From Janthinobacterium lividum (GTDB taxonomy: Bacteria > Pseudomonadota > Gammaproteobacteria > Burkholderiales > Burkholderiaceae_D), in the NCBI RefSeq assembly GCF_034424625.1, contig NZ_CP139976.1, positions 5,456,001-5,520,000 of the forward strand: a stretch of 64,000 bases of DNA. Reading direction: 5' to 3'. This document shows positions 33,721 to 43,328 of this stretch, in pieces. How positions within the stretch are numbered: the stretch's first letter is position 1; each line of letters starts with the position of its first letter. The translations under genes and the position numbers were made by a program. The notes under the pieces were generated by a model. It saw nothing but the letters and a program-made list of their open reading frames with translations, was not told the origin of the DNA and made no database searches.

Positions 33721-34919
33721 GGCTTGGCCTTCGCGGTCGCCTTTTTCGGTGCAGGCGGTGGCGCGGGATTGTCCGCCGAGTCGTTCAGCACGGCGGACGT
33801 GTCGACGCTGACCACCACCGACATGCCCGGCACCAGGCGGCGCGCATTCGCCTGGCCCGCATCGATGCGGATGCGCACGGGAATGCGCTGGGCGATTTTG
33901 AGGTAGTTGCCCGTCGCATTATCGGCCGGCAGCACGGAAAACTCGGAGCCGGTGGCCGGCGAGATCCGTTCCACCTGACCCGTCAGCACGGCGCCATCGA
34001 GCGCGTCGACGTGGAAGGTGGCGCTCTGCCCTTCCTGCACGCCATTCATTTGCGTTTCCTTGAAATTGGCAATCACCCACATCTGGCGCGGCACCAGCGC
34101 CATCAGCTGCGCACCGGAGTTCACATACGCGCCCTGGCGCACCGTCACCTGGCCCAATTGGCCGTCGGATGGCGCCACGATGCGCGTGTTATCGAGGTCG
34201 ATCTTCGCCGCCTTGACGGCCGCCTGCGCATTCGCCACGGCCGCTTCCAGCGCCTGCTTGTTGACCACCACGCTATGCACGCTTTGCTGGGCGATGTCGA
34301 GGTTGGCGCGCGCCTGCGCCAGCGCCGCCGCCATCTGCGCCTGCGCGGCGCGCGACTGGTCGTGTTCGCGCTGCGACAGGGAACCGTCGGCCACCAGCTG
34401 CTCCACGCGATTCAGATCGGCGCTGGCCTTGCGCGCCTGCGCTTCCGCATTGGCCATCACGGCCTCGCTGACGGAAATGCCCGCTTGCGCGCTGGCCTTT
34501 TGCTGCGCCCAGTTCGACAGCGCCGCCTGCTGCGCGGCCAGCTGGGCCTGCGCCTGTTCGTAGCGCTGCTGGTAAATGCGGTCGTCGATGCGCACCAGCA
34601 GCTGGCCTTCCTTGACGTCCATGAAGTCCTGCACCGTCACTTCCACCACATAGCCCGACAGCTGCGTGCCGATGATGGTCACCTGGCCCCGCACAGTGGC
34701 GTTTTCCGTCGTCACGATGGGGCTGGTGAACGGCGGCAGCCGCCACGCATACAGCACGATCAGCACGCCCACCAGGGCCACGGCGGCAAAGGCCAGCGCG
34801 GACAGCCACTGGTGACGCCGGTCCGGCTGCGGCGGCGTGCTGCTTGCAGCGGGCGCCGGGGCAGGTGGCGCAGCGGGTGCTGGTGTTGGTACTGGCGGCG
34901 TGGTGTTATTTTCTGTCAT
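33717..34919 (-). CDS. HlyD/EmrA-type periplasmic adaptor
   Basis: Adaptor of 400 residues for an MFS tripartite pump. A Pro-rich cytoplasmic tail (about 5-40) precedes one membrane anchor (WLSALAFAAVALVGVLIVLYAW), then a short lipoyl half (DFMDVKEGQLLVRIDDRIYQ), a long coiled-coil hairpin (about 105-215, Ala/Gln-rich) and the second half (NTRIVAPSDGQLGQVTVRQG). The start at 34919 (MTENN) excludes an unlikely Arg-rich extension. Its start lies 14 bases inside the end of the MFS gene, so the two are coupled. EmrA-type adaptors pair with 14-helix MFS pumps, as here. Confidence 0.9.
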   Translation of the reverse strand: MTENNTTPPVPTPAPAAPPAPAPAASSTPPQPDRRHQWLSALAFAAVALVGVLIVLYAWRLPPFTSPIVTTENATVRGQVTIIGTQLSGYVVEVTVQDFMDVKEGQLLVRIDDRIYQQRYEQAQAQLAAQQAALSNWAQQKASAQAGISVSEAVMANAEAQARKASADLNRVEQLVADGSLSQREHDQSRAAQAQMAAALAQARANLDIAQQSVHSVVVNKQALEAAVANAQAAVKAAKIDLDNTRIVAPSDGQLGQVTVRQGAYVNSGAQLMALVPRQMWVIANFKETQMNGVQEGQSATFHVDALDGAVLTGQVERISPATGSEFSVLPADNATGNYLKIAQRIPVRIRIDAGQANARRLVPGMSVVVSVDTSAVLNDSADNPAPPPAPKKATAKAKP

Positions 34920-36600
34920 TGCTCGGTTCCGAATTGGTAATGGGGACGATGGCCATGGCCGTCTGCGCATCGCGCACGGGGCCGACCAGGCGACGCGCGC
35001 CGGTGGTGATGCGGGTCCAGGACTGGCTGACCAGCATCCAGATCAGGGTGGCGATGGCGACGCCGGCGATCATCAAAAAAACATCGTTGTAGGCCAGCAC
35101 ATTGGCTTCGCGCGTGGCAATGGCGCCCAGGCGCGCCACGCCCTGGGCGCTGCGCAAGGCAGGGTCCGTCAGCACGCCGCCATAGCTTGCGGCTCCGGAC
35201 TGCACGCGCGCGGCCACTTGCGGGTCAAGCATGGTGAGATGCTCGACCAGGTAGCTGGAATGGTATTTTTCCCGCGCCGTCTGGATGGTGCCGACGATGG
35301 CCGCACCAAGCAGGCCGCCCAGGTTCTGCGTCATGGTAAACATCACGGAAAAACTCACCAGGTTGCGCGGTTCGGCGATGACGGCGCCCATGCCGGCCAC
35401 CATGGTGGGGCCGAGGAAATACGTGCCGCCAAAGGCCAGCAGGAACTGGCTGACATACATGTTGACGGGGCGCGTCTGGCTGGTGGCATGCGCGTCGATC
35501 AGGGCGCCTGCAGCGATCAGCAGCAGCGCGAACATCAGCGAGCGGTTCAACGTCGCCGGATTGATCGTCAGCGCGCTGACCACCAGGCCCGCCACGCTGC
35601 CCAGGAGCACGACGACGAACAGGTTTTGCATCTGGTCCGTGTTCAAGCCCAGCGCCTGCAGGAAGCCGACGGCGCCCGTCGATTCGGACAGCACGATACG
35701 AAACAGCAGCACGGACAAGAACAGCTTGGCGATCTTGCCCGTGGTGAGCCAGCGCGTGTTGAGCAGCGGGCGCGCGCGGTTATGCTCGATGGCCAGCGAG
35801 GCGGCGATCAGCACGATCGAGCATGCCAGGCACACGCCCACCCACTCGGATTCCATCCACCACGCCGTGCGCCCCTGCGCCAGCACGGCGCACAGCAGGG
35901 CCACGCCGGGCGCGAACAGGATGAAGGTGAGAAAATCGAGCGGCTCGAACGTCTGCACCCTGTCGCCGGGCGGCAGTTTCAGGGCCAGCACGCAGCCCAG
36001 CGCCAGCAGGGCCAGTCCCAGTTCGAACAGGTACAGGCCATGCCATTCGCCGATCTGCAGCAGTTCGGAAGTGAAGATGCGCGCCAGGGGCAGCGCCAGC
36101 TGGGCAAAACCGAGGCCCAGCACCACGCCCTTCAGGCGGTGCCGCGCGGGAAACGCCTGCAGGGTGTAGTACAGCCCCAGCACGCCCAGCGCGCCGCCCA
36201 CCATGCCATGTGCGGCGCGCACGGCGATCGCGGACGGCAAGGTATTCGCATACAAGTGGGCGAAGGTGACGAGCGCATACAGCACCAGGAACGCTTCCGT
36301 GAACAGGCGCAGGCCGAACTGCTGGCGGAACTTCACCAGCAGCAGATTCATGGAAACGATGGTCATCACGTAGGCCGCCGGCAGCCACTGCATCTGGTAG
36401 GCATAGGCAGCCAGCGAACCTTGCAGGTTCAGCAAATTGGCCGTCACCAGGCCGTTGCCCAGTCCCCCCGTCAGCGCGACGATCAGGCCGACGATGAAAT
36501 ACGCGACACGCTTGGGCGTCGAATGTTCGGGCATCGATGGCGACCCGGGCAAGGTCGGGCGTTCGCCCGGCCCCCAGGTGCGAGGTGTGTACTTGTCCAT
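34906..36600 (-). CDS. MFS efflux transporter, EmrB-like (DHA2 type)
   Basis: Major facilitator protein of 564 residues with 14 predicted membrane helices. First helices are YFIVGLIVALTGGLGNGL and PAAYVMTIVSMNLLLVKFRQ, and a large loop near the end (about 460-530) is periplasmic. Works with the EmrA-like adaptor and NodT channel downstream. The ATG at 36600 is used because the longer frame begins with a non-hydrophobic, Arg-rich stretch. No regulator gene is adjacent, unlike the RND operon, so control is distant or the upstream 200 bases carry the operator. Confidence 0.87.
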   Translation of the reverse strand: MDKYTPRTWGPGERPTLPGSPSMPEHSTPKRVAYFIVGLIVALTGGLGNGLVTANLLNLQGSLAAYAYQMQWLPAAYVMTIVSMNLLLVKFRQQFGLRLFTEAFLVLYALVTFAHLYANTLPSAIAVRAAHGMVGGALGVLGLYYTLQAFPARHRLKGVVLGLGFAQLALPLARIFTSELLQIGEWHGLYLFELGLALLALGCVLALKLPPGDRVQTFEPLDFLTFILFAPGVALLCAVLAQGRTAWWMESEWVGVCLACSIVLIAASLAIEHNRARPLLNTRWLTTGKIAKLFLSVLLFRIVLSESTGAVGFLQALGLNTDQMQNLFVVVLLGSVAGLVVSALTINPATLNRSLMFALLLIAAGALIDAHATSQTRPVNMYVSQFLLAFGGTYFLGPTMVAGMGAVIAEPRNLVSFSVMFTMTQNLGGLLGAAIVGTIQTAREKYHSSYLVEHLTMLDPQVAARVQSGAASYGGVLTDPALRSAQGVARLGAIATREANVLAYNDVFLMIAGVAIATLIWMLVSQSWTRITTGARRLVGPVRDAQTAMAIVPITNSEPSNDRK

Positions 36601-36770
36601 GCAGTAATCGCGATCCGGTTTGCTGAAGCCGTTCCTTGCTGCTGTTCTGCTTCCTTCAAGCAAATAGTTGCAAATGAACAGTTCTAGTCAGCAGCATATC
36701 ACCGCAGGACGTTTTTATTGTTTACATTGTTGCAGGGCGTTGCGCATGCCGCTCAAACAGCGTAGGCAAC

Positions 36771-36791
36771 GGGGCCGGCGGATCCGGCCCC
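36771..36791. other. strong GC-rich hairpin after the catalase gene
   Basis: Arms GGGGCCGG (36771-36778) / CCGGCCCC (36784-36791) lie just after the catalase stop. No T-run in either direction, so it is more likely an mRNA 3'-end stabiliser or partial terminator than a classical one. Confidence 0.4.
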
Positions 36792-36808
36792 CGTGCTGAT
36801 GCCGCCAC

Positions 36809-39220
36809 TCACACCCTCGGCGGATCCGTCTCGCGCGCAAACGCCCGGTGCGCGGCCAGCGCCTTTTTAAAGGCCGCCACGGCTTTCACCACGTCGCCGG
36901 AAGGCGCGACGATGATGGCGGGATCCGGCTTGCCATCGGGCAGGGTCGCCGGTACGCCAGCCTTGTCCAGCAAGTCCTTGCCGGCGCCGCTGGCCAGCAT
37001 CGGCTTGCAGTGACGGTATTGCAGGCGCAGGAAGTCGAGCGCGTTGGCGTCGCTGCCCAGCTGCTGCACGGCGCCCTGGCCGTCGGGAAGCACCACGGCG
37101 TCGAACAGCACGGACGGTCCCGCTTCGAGCGAGATTTCCACGTCGAGCGGCGCGCCGCCGCTGGTGTCGACTTTGCCCAGGTGGCTGCCCACCAGGCGCG
37201 GCACAGCGCCATCGGCCAGCAGCGAGGCATAGATATTGCGCACTTGCGCGCCATCGCTGCCCGGCCCCACCAGGATGGCCACGCGCAAGGTATGGATACC
37301 CGTCTTGCCGGGGCGGAAAAAGAGCGACAGGGCTGGCGATGGCGGATATGCCGGCAGCGGCTCCAGGGAGGCGCGCGGCATGACGGGCGGCAGCGCCAGG
37401 CCCAGGCCATCGGCCAGGCGCTGCGCCAGGGTCTCGTCGACATTGCGCAGCATGGCGACGATGCGCTGGCGGATGGCCACCGTCTGTACCTTGCTCAGCT
37501 CAAAGCGGAACGCATGCACGATATGGTCTTGTTCCACCGGCGTCTGGCTGGTCCAGAACAGGCGCGCCTGGCCATAATGCTCGGCGAATTTCTCGGGCTT
37601 GCCGCGCACCTTGTCGCCTTCGGCGGAAGCGGGAAAACTGTTGAAACCCTTCGCGCCCGCCTGGAACGGGCAGCCGCCCGCCAGCGAGTTCGGCTCGTAC
37701 GCGACCCGGCCCCGGTTGATGGCCTGCCGGTGGATGCCGTCGCGCTGGTTGTTGTGCACGGGCGCCAGCGGCGCATTGATGGGGATTTCATGGAAGTTGG
37801 CGCCGCCCAGGCGCGTCAGCTGGGTATCGACATAGGAATGGATGCGCCCCTGCAGCAGCGGGTCGTTGGAGAAATCGATGCCGGGCACGATGTGCGCCGT
37901 GCAGAACGCCACCTGCTCCGTCTCGGCGAAAAAATTGTCCGGATTGCGGTTCAAGACCATTTTTCCGACGGGGACAAGAGGGACTAGTTCTTCGGGAATC
38001 AGCTTGGTCGGATCGAGCACGTCGAAGGGGAACGCTTCCGCCTGTGCTTCCGTGAAGACCTGGAAGGACAACTCGTATTCGGGATACTCGCCGCACTCGA
38101 TGGCTTCCCACAGGTCGCGCCGGTGGAAGTCGGAATCGGCGCCGCTGATCTTGACGGCTTCGTCCCACACGAGCGAGTGCGTGCCGGCCATGGGCGACCA
38201 GTGGAATTTGCAGAACACGGACTGCCCCTTGGCATTCACGAGGCGGAAGGTATGCACGCCGAAGCCCTGCATCATCCGGTAACTGCGCGGGATGGCGCGG
38301 TCCGACATGGCCCACATCAGCATGTGCGTGATTTCCGGCGACAGCGAGGCGAAATCCCAGAAGGTGTCGTGCGCGCTGGCCGCCTGCGGCATGCCATTGT
38401 GCGGTTCGGGCTTGACCGCATGCACGAGGTCGGGGAATTTCATCGCATCCTGGATGAAGAAGACGGGGATGTTATTGCCGACCAAATCCCAGTTGCCTTC
38501 GTCCGTATAGAACTTCACGGCAAAGCCGCGCACGTCGCGCGCCGTATCGGTCGAACCGCGTTCGCCGGCCACCGTGGAAAAGCGCACGAAGACGGGCGTG
38601 CGCTTGCCCGCCTTGGCGAACAGCCTGGCGCGCGTATGCTTGCTTTGCTCCTTGTAGCATTCGAAGTAACCGTGGGCGGCCGAACCGCGCGCATGCACGA
38701 CGCGCTCGGGGATGCGCTCATGGTCGAAATGCGTGAGCTTTTCACGCAGGATGAAATCTTCCATCAGGGTGGGGCCGCGCAAGCCCGCCTTCAGCGAGTT
38801 CTGGTTGTCACCCACGGGCACGCCCTGGTTGGTCGTCAGCACGCAGCCGCTATCGTCGCTACGGGCGCCATCCAGCGAGCTATTCAGCGCATTCTCGCCC
38901 AGCGCGGGCTGGCCGTCACCCGTCTTCGGAGAAGATAGCGTTTCGCCCGTGGTGCTGGCCGTGGCCAGCGCTTCGCCGCTCGCCACATGCACGCCTTCGA
39001 CCGGCGTGCGCGCCGCCTCGCCATACTGGCCATCCTCCTTGGGATTGACGGCCATGGCGGCGGCCAGCTGCTGGCCGGCGGCCGTCTTTTGCAGCAGCGC
39101 GCGGGCCACGTCGTTGTCCGCGCCCAGGCTGTGCGGCGCATTGCTGTCGGATGGGCCGGACATGCTGCTCAATACGGAACCCGCACCGTCCGTGGACGGC
39201 GTTTTCTTGTTGCTAGCCAT
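36809..39220 (-). CDS. katE: large-subunit catalase, KatE (HPII) type
   Basis: Haem catalase of 803 residues, large-subunit clade with a C-terminal DJ-1/PfpI-like domain (from about 620). Catalytic His176 lies in [15 protein letters not shown] and the haem-ligand Tyr is Tyr463 in [18 protein letters not shown]. The disordered N-terminal extension of about 145 residues is longer than usual. ACAGGAGATG precedes the ATG. KatE enzymes break down H2O2 in stationary phase, usually under RpoS. The small ORF and DUF883-like gene upstream on the same strand suggest a general stress cluster. Confidence 0.95.
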   Translation of the reverse strand: MASNKKTPSTDGAGSVLSSMSGPSDSNAPHSLGADNDVARALLQKTAAGQQLAAAMAVNPKEDGQYGEAARTPVEGVHVASGEALATASTTGETLSSPKTGDGQPALGENALNSSLDGARSDDSGCVLTTNQGVPVGDNQNSLKAGLRGPTLMEDFILREKLTHFDHERIPERVVHARGSAAHGYFECYKEQSKHTRARLFAKAGKRTPVFVRFSTVAGERGSTDTARDVRGFAVKFYTDEGNWDLVGNNIPVFFIQDAMKFPDLVHAVKPEPHNGMPQAASAHDTFWDFASLSPEITHMLMWAMSDRAIPRSYRMMQGFGVHTFRLVNAKGQSVFCKFHWSPMAGTHSLVWDEAVKISGADSDFHRRDLWEAIECGEYPEYELSFQVFTEAQAEAFPFDVLDPTKLIPEELVPLVPVGKMVLNRNPDNFFAETEQVAFCTAHIVPGIDFSNDPLLQGRIHSYVDTQLTRLGGANFHEIPINAPLAPVHNNQRDGIHRQAINRGRVAYEPNSLAGGCPFQAGAKGFNSFPASAEGDKVRGKPEKFAEHYGQARLFWTSQTPVEQDHIVHAFRFELSKVQTVAIRQRIVAMLRNVDETLAQRLADGLGLALPPVMPRASLEPLPAYPPSPALSLFFRPGKTGIHTLRVAILVGPGSDGAQVRNIYASLLADGAVPRLVGSHLGKVDTSGGAPLDVEISLEAGPSVLFDAVVLPDGQGAVQQLGSDANALDFLRLQYRHCKPMLASGAGKDLLDKAGVPATLPDGKPDPAIIVAPSGDVVKAVAAFKKALAAHRAFARETDPPRV

Positions 39221-39272
39221 TACATCTCCTGTGAGTAATTTGCCCCGGGAAGTAACGCTACAACTCCCTCAT

Positions 39273-39350
39273 TCAGCGCACGAACAGGGCAATCAAAATA
39301 ATGATGGGAATAGGTATGCCGATCAACCACAACAAAATGGAGCGCATCAT
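39273..39350 (-). CDS. 25-residue hydrophobic membrane peptide
   Basis: Short ORF MMRSILLWLIGIPIPII continuing with ILIALFVR, all hydrophobic: one membrane helix with a Pro-Ile-Pro kink. AAAGGAGAGTG ends 1 base before the ATG, a strong ribosome site rarely seen by chance. It sits 52 bases upstream of katE and downstream of the DUF883-like gene on the same strand. I recall similar peptides near stress genes in related genomes, unconfirmed. Possible role in membrane stress; unknown. Confidence 0.6.
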   Translation of the reverse strand: MMRSILLWLIGIPIPIIILIALFVR

Positions 39351-39385
39351 CACTCTCCTTTACCGCTTGCTGCTACCTTGTGCGC

Positions 39386-39434
39386 GTGGGCGCTGGCACG
39401 GCCCGCAATGAAGGCAGACCGGGCCAGCGCCCAC
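39386..39434 (-). other. 12-bp perfect hairpin between DUF883-like and small-peptide genes
   Basis: Arms GTGGGCGCTGGC (39386-39397) / GCCAGCGCCCAC (39423-39434) separate the DUF883-like gene from the small membrane peptide. Without a T-tract it may be a partial terminator that sets the ratio of the upstream and downstream genes, or a processing site. Confidence 0.5.
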
Positions 39435-39462
39435 GACAACGACCTTGCCTGGCTGCGTACAG

Positions 39463-39816
39463 TTACTTACGCGAACCCAGCAGTTTCGACAGGCCATAAC
39501 CGGCTGCCGCCGCAATCAGCAAGGACACGGCCGGACGCTCGCGCACATAATCGCGGCCCGTCTCGCCGGCGCGCTGGCAGGCTGCGCCCAATTGCTTGCC
39601 GCGCGCCATCAAGGTTTCGGAAGCCTTGTTGACGGTGTCGCTGACCTGGCCGATGCGGTCGCCCACCTGGTCCACGCCGTCATGGGCGCGCGTGGCCACC
39701 TTGTCGGCCAGAGGCTGGGCCTGGCTTGCCACCTTGTCGATGGTGCGGTGCAAATCCTGGCGGGTATCCTGGACGGTGCCGTTCAAATCGGAGCTGGTTT
39801 TTTCAATCGCGTTCAT
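39463..39816 (-). CDS. DUF883/YqjD-like membrane-anchored stress protein
   Basis: Protein of 117 residues: a charged amphipathic helix (about 1-85, ADKVATRAHDGVDQVGDRIG) and a C-terminal hydrophobic helix (PAVSLLIAAAAGYGLSKLL) ending in a basic tail GSRK. This matches the DUF883/ElaB/YqjD family, C-tail-anchored inner-membrane proteins made in stationary phase and able to bind ribosomes. AAAGGAAACC precedes the ATG. Likely co-regulated with the catalase downstream. Confidence 0.78.
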   Translation of the reverse strand: MNAIEKTSSDLNGTVQDTRQDLHRTIDKVASQAQPLADKVATRAHDGVDQVGDRIGQVSDTVNKASETLMARGKQLGAACQRAGETGRDYVRERPAVSLLIAAAAGYGLSKLLGSRK

Positions 39817-40186
39817 GATGGTTTCCTTTAACAGTGAATAATTTCAACCATGCTCGATGCCGTGACCGAATCATGATTCTCCTCGCTTCGGGGAAAAAGA
39901 AGCGGCTAAACGCTGCCGGGCTGAGCCATATCAAACAGTGGATCAGCAGCAAGCTGTTGGTACCACCTTAACCGCGCCTGTCTCGCGCCACCGTGCGCTG
40001 CCACACCTTGAGACGCAGACTTAAATGCCTGTTGGAAATAGCAATCCCCGCCGGCCTGGCGGGACGGGCGGGCAAACCATCCGTCATGCATCGTCCTGAA
40101 GATACAGCCCGCCACGCATAAATGTATGGATTTTTTCAAGGCTTAAGCCCATAATTACGAGAAGCAATACCCATACATAAAACAAA
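39817..40186. other. gene-free 370-base region
   Basis: No credible gene. It contains the 12-bp palindrome GAATCATGATTC (39868-39879) about 50 bases upstream of the DUF883-like gene, a GC-rich stretch without repeats, and the MocR operator near 40122-40178. A 77-codon frame at 39906-40139 on the minus strand has no start signal and looks random. Confidence 0.5.
40122..40178 (+). promoter_or_regulatory. inverted repeat upstream of the MocR-type gene
   Basis: Perfect arms ATGTATGG (40122-40129) and CCATACAT (40171-40178) lie 8 to 65 bases before the ATG at 40187; a related CCATAATT sits between them. MocR regulators often bind two spaced boxes in their own promoter, so this is the likely autoregulatory site. 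The ATG has no clear ribosome site. Confidence 0.5.
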
Positions 40187-41587
40187 ATGCCCCAATCCAA
40201 ATCCATACAAGAAGAAAGTCAGGCCAGCGCGTGGATCACGCCGTTCGTGCAGCATGGCGGCCCGCGCTACCTGCAGATCGCCGACATGCTCGAGCGCGCG
40301 TTGTCCGACGGCAGCCTGCGCCCGGGTGACCGATTGCCGCCGCAGCGCCGCCTGGCCGCCCTGTACCAGGTCGACCTGACGACGGTAACGCGCGCCTACG
40401 ACGAAGCCAAGCGCCGCAACCTGCTGGAGGGACATGGCGCGCGCGGCACCTATGTGGCGGCGCCGAAAGTGGAATTGACGCAGATGCTGGACCTGAGCAT
40501 GAACATCCCGCCGCCGCCCGTGGGCGTGGATTTCGGCGACTTGCTGAAACAGGGCGTGGCGCAAGTGCTGATGCGCACGGACAGCGATCTGTTGATGAGT
40601 TATCACCTGGGCGGCGGCGGCAAGGCCGACCGCGCGGCGGGCGCCGTCTGGCTCGCGCCCATGTTCGGCGACGTCGATGCGGAACATGTGGTGGCCTGTC
40701 CCGGCGCGCAGGCGGCGCTGGCGGCGCTGATCTTGACTCTCAGCCGGCCAGGCGACAGCATCCTGACGGAAAGCGCCGTGTACCCCGGCCTGCGCCTGGC
40801 GGCGAGCCAGCTGAACCGCAAGGCCATCGTCGTGGAAACGGATGCCGACGGCATGCTGCCCGAAGCGCTGGAAAAGGCGTGCCGCAAGCACCAGGCGCGC
40901 CTTGTGTATTTGAACCCGACCCTGCAAAACCCGACAGCGCACACCATGCCGGCCGCGCGCCGCCTGGCCATCACGGAGGTGGTGCAGCGCTGCGGCATGC
41001 ACATCATCGAGGATGACCCGTACTGGCTGCTGGCGTCCGACGCACCGCCCCCGCTGGCCCATTACGCGCCCGCCCACGTGTCGTATATCGCCACCCTGTC
41101 GAAATGCCTGGCGCCGGGCCTGCGCATGGCCTACACCTTGATCGCCGAGGTGCAGCTGCGCGAACGCTTCCTGCAGGCCATGCGCTCGTTTTCCCTGATG
41201 GCCACGCCCCTGACGACGGCGCTGACGACGCAATGGATACACGACGGCTCAGCGCACGCGCTGCTGGCCGGCATACGCAGCGAAGCGGACGCGCGCCAGG
41301 ACGTCATCCGCACGATTTTGACGGGCACCAGCCAGCCGCACAGCAACGGCATCCACGTATGGTATTCACTGCCCAGCTACTGGACCTCGCGCGAACTGGC
41401 CGCCACGGCCCGCGCCCAGGGCGTGGCCGTCACGGCCTCGGACGCCTTCTACGACAACCGCCCACCGAATGCCATCCGCATTTCGCTGGGCAGCATCCGC
41501 GACCGCGCGCGCCTGGCCAACGCATTAAAGAAATTATCACTGCTGCTGGCGCACAAGCCGGCGGTGCCCCGGGAATTCGTCATCTAA
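40187..41587 (+). CDS. MocR-family regulator (GntR HTH fused to aminotransferase)
   Basis: Regulator of 466 residues. N-terminal winged helix (about 22-85): RYLQIADMLERALSDGSLRP, then DLTTVTRAYDEAKRRNLLEG. The C-terminal part is an aminotransferase-like fold with the PLP-binding Lys in YIATLSKCLAPGLRMAY and substrate Arg in AIRISLG. MocR proteins sense PLP adducts and control vitamin B6, GABA, taurine or transport genes. The neighbour DoxX is convergent, so no target is evident here. Its TAA overlaps the DoxX stop as CTAA. Confidence 0.9.
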   Translation: MPQSKSIQEESQASAWITPFVQHGGPRYLQIADMLERALSDGSLRPGDRLPPQRRLAALYQVDLTTVTRAYDEAKRRNLLEGHGARGTYVAAPKVELTQMLDLSMNIPPPPVGVDFGDLLKQGVAQVLMRTDSDLLMSYHLGGGGKADRAAGAVWLAPMFGDVDAEHVVACPGAQAALAALILTLSRPGDSILTESAVYPGLRLAASQLNRKAIVVETDADGMLPEALEKACRKHQARLVYLNPTLQNPTAHTMPAARRLAITEVVQRCGMHIIEDDPYWLLASDAPPPLAHYAPAHVSYIATLSKCLAPGLRMAYTLIAEVQLRERFLQAMRSFSLMATPLTTALTTQWIHDGSAHALLAGIRSEADARQDVIRTILTGTSQPHSNGIHVWYSLPSYWTSRELAATARAQGVAVTASDAFYDNRPPNAIRISLGSIRDRARLANALKKLSLLLAHKPAVPREFVI

Positions 41588-41997
41588 CGGCGCAGCCGCG
41601 CATCGAGCGAATAACGTCCCGCGCCACTGATGGCAATCGTGCCAAAGACGATGATCAGCAGCCAGCCGAACTGGCCGTCGGCGATGCTCCAGTCCGGGTG
41701 CACGAGCAGCATCGACACGCCCAGCAGGAACAGCAATGGCAGGCAGGCCAGGCGCGTCAGCAAGCCGGCGGCGACCAGCAGCGGGCAGAGGATTTCCGCG
41801 AACAGGGCGCAGTACAGGGTGACGGCGCGACCCAGGTGCAGCGGGTCGTCGATATGCGCCAGTTCATCGGAGAAGTGCAGCAGTTTGGGCAAACCGTGCA
41901 CGTGCAGCACCAGCAGCGCGCCCGTCACGCGCGCAAACAGCAAGCCCGCATCGGGCAAGAAGGGGCCGGCCAGCGCCGCCATCCAGTGTTTCTTCAT
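41584..41997 (-). CDS. DoxX-family membrane protein
   Basis: Inner-membrane protein of 137 residues with four predicted helices (LLFARVTGALLVLHVHGLPK, LYCALFAEILCPLLVAAGLL and others), matching DoxX. Family members are linked with oxidative stress and quinone metabolism. It shares stop bases with the mocR gene (tail to tail, 4-base overlap) and is divergent from the haloperoxidase-like hydrolase at 42183. Confidence 0.8.
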   Translation of the reverse strand: MKKHWMAALAGPFLPDAGLLFARVTGALLVLHVHGLPKLLHFSDELAHIDDPLHLGRAVTLYCALFAEILCPLLVAAGLLTRLACLPLLFLLGVSMLLVHPDWSIADGQFGWLLIIVFGTIAISGAGRYSLDARLRR

Positions 41998-42182
41998 GAT
42001 TACTCCAGTGGGAAAGCCAGGCGGCGCGGCGCGCCGCTGCCAGCCATCATAGGCAGGCGGGCGCCTGGGCGCGACTGGTCTTTTGGCAGAGGCGCCGGCG
42101 CGCGCGAAGGCCTAGACTGGCCGATGCCATTACTGGCTCAGGCCGTAACTGGTCCCTCCCCCATCCCCGAAGGAAATGCATC

Positions 42183-43163
42183 ATGTCGAAGAAAATCGAA
42201 GCCGAAGAAGTCACATCCCGCCGCAAGCTGCTCGTCAGCGTCGCCGGTGTCGCCGCCGGCGCCGGCCTGCTGGCCGCCGGTGGCGCCAGCGCCGCCGCCA
42301 AGCCAGCCGCCAGCACTGCAGTGGCACCGGGCAAGCTCACCGTCAACAGCGTCACCGTCAAGGACGGCACCGTCATCCACTTCAAGGACTGGGGCAGCGG
42401 CACGCCCGTCGTCTTCAGCCACGGCTGGCCATTGCAGGGCGACGCCTGGGAAGACCAGATGATGTTCCTGGCCAGCCACGGCTACCGCGTGATCGCGCAC
42501 GACCGCCGCGGCCACGGCCTGTCCAGCCAGCCATGGCAGGGCAATGACATGGATACCTACGCCGACGACCTGGCCACCCTGCTCGACGCGCTCGACATCA
42601 AGGGCGCGACCCTGGTCGGCCATTCGACGGGCGGCGGCGAAGTGGCGCGTTATATCGGCCGCCATGGCGAAAAGCGCGTGGCCAAGGCCGTGCTGGTGGG
42701 CGCCGTGCCGCCGCAGATGGTCAAGTCGGAGACGAATCCCGGCGGCTTGCCGATGTCCGTCTTCGACGGCATCCGCGCCGGCGTGCTGGCCGACCGTTCG
42801 CAATTTTTCAAGGACCTGACGGTGCCGTTCTTCGGCGCCAACCGTCCCGGCAACAAGGTGTCGCAAGGCATGCGTGACACTTTCTGGCTGCAGGGCATGC
42901 AATGCGGCATCAAGAACGCCTACGATTGCATCAAGCAGTTTTCCGAGACGGACTTCACGGCCGACCTGAAGAAAATCTCCGTGCCCACCCTGGTGGTGCA
43001 CGGCGGCGACGACCAGATCGTGCCGATCGACGCTTCCGGCAAGGCTGCGGCCAAGCTCATCAAGAACGCCAGGCTGGTCATCTATGAAGGCGCGCCGCAC
43101 GGCTTGCCGGCCACCCACAAGGACCGCCTGAACGAAGACTTGCTGGCCTTTATCAAGTCCTGA
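42183..43163 (+). CDS. alpha/beta hydrolase, cofactor-free haloperoxidase type, Tat-exported
   Basis: Hydrolase of 326 residues. The twin-arginine signal [11 protein letters not shown] at about 12-22 indicates folded export. Triad: Ser in [10 protein letters not shown], Asp in GGDDQIVPI, His in GAPHGLPAT. These sequences are characteristic of the cofactor-free haloperoxidase/perhydrolase group, which also acts as esterase. AAGGAAA lies about 8 bases before the ATG. It is divergent from DoxX and ends in a clear hairpin. Confidence 0.87.
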   Translation: MSKKIEAEEVTSRRKLLVSVAGVAAGAGLLAAGGASAAAKPAASTAVAPGKLTVNSVTVKDGTVIHFKDWGSGTPVVFSHGWPLQGDAWEDQMMFLASHGYRVIAHDRRGHGLSSQPWQGNDMDTYADDLATLLDALDIKGATLVGHSTGGGEVARYIGRHGEKRVAKAVLVGAVPPQMVKSETNPGGLPMSVFDGIRAGVLADRSQFFKDLTVPFFGANRPGNKVSQGMRDTFWLQGMQCGIKNAYDCIKQFSETDFTADLKKISVPTLVVHGGDDQIVPIDASGKAAAKLIKNARLVIYEGAPHGLPATHKDRLNEDLLAFIKS

Positions 43164-43179
43164 CCGTTCTGCGCTTCCC

Positions 43180-43204
43180 GCACCGCCGGCCCGCCCGGCG
43201 GTGC
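43180..43204 (+). terminator. hairpin terminator after the hydrolase gene
   Basis: Perfect 10-bp stem GCACCGCCGG (43180-43189) / CCGGCGGTGC (43195-43204), followed by TACTCTTCCC. Located 17 bases after the stop. Confidence 0.55.
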
Positions 43205-43328
43205 TACTCTTCCCCGCCGCGCAAAAAAAACCGCCCGCCTCCCCCATTCGTATAACTGCCATGCCTGATGCGCCGTGCATACTTGTTGCAGCGCGGCATA
43301 CGCCGCAGCGAACGACAGGAGTTCCGCG

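Noticed and set aside
34920..34970. N-terminal extension of the EmrA-like adaptor
   Set aside because: Arg/Pro-rich residues that lie within the MFS gene; the start at 34919 fits the family.
39906..40139. 77-codon minus-strand frame divergent from the MocR gene
   Set aside because: No usable start or ribosome site and no protein-like composition.
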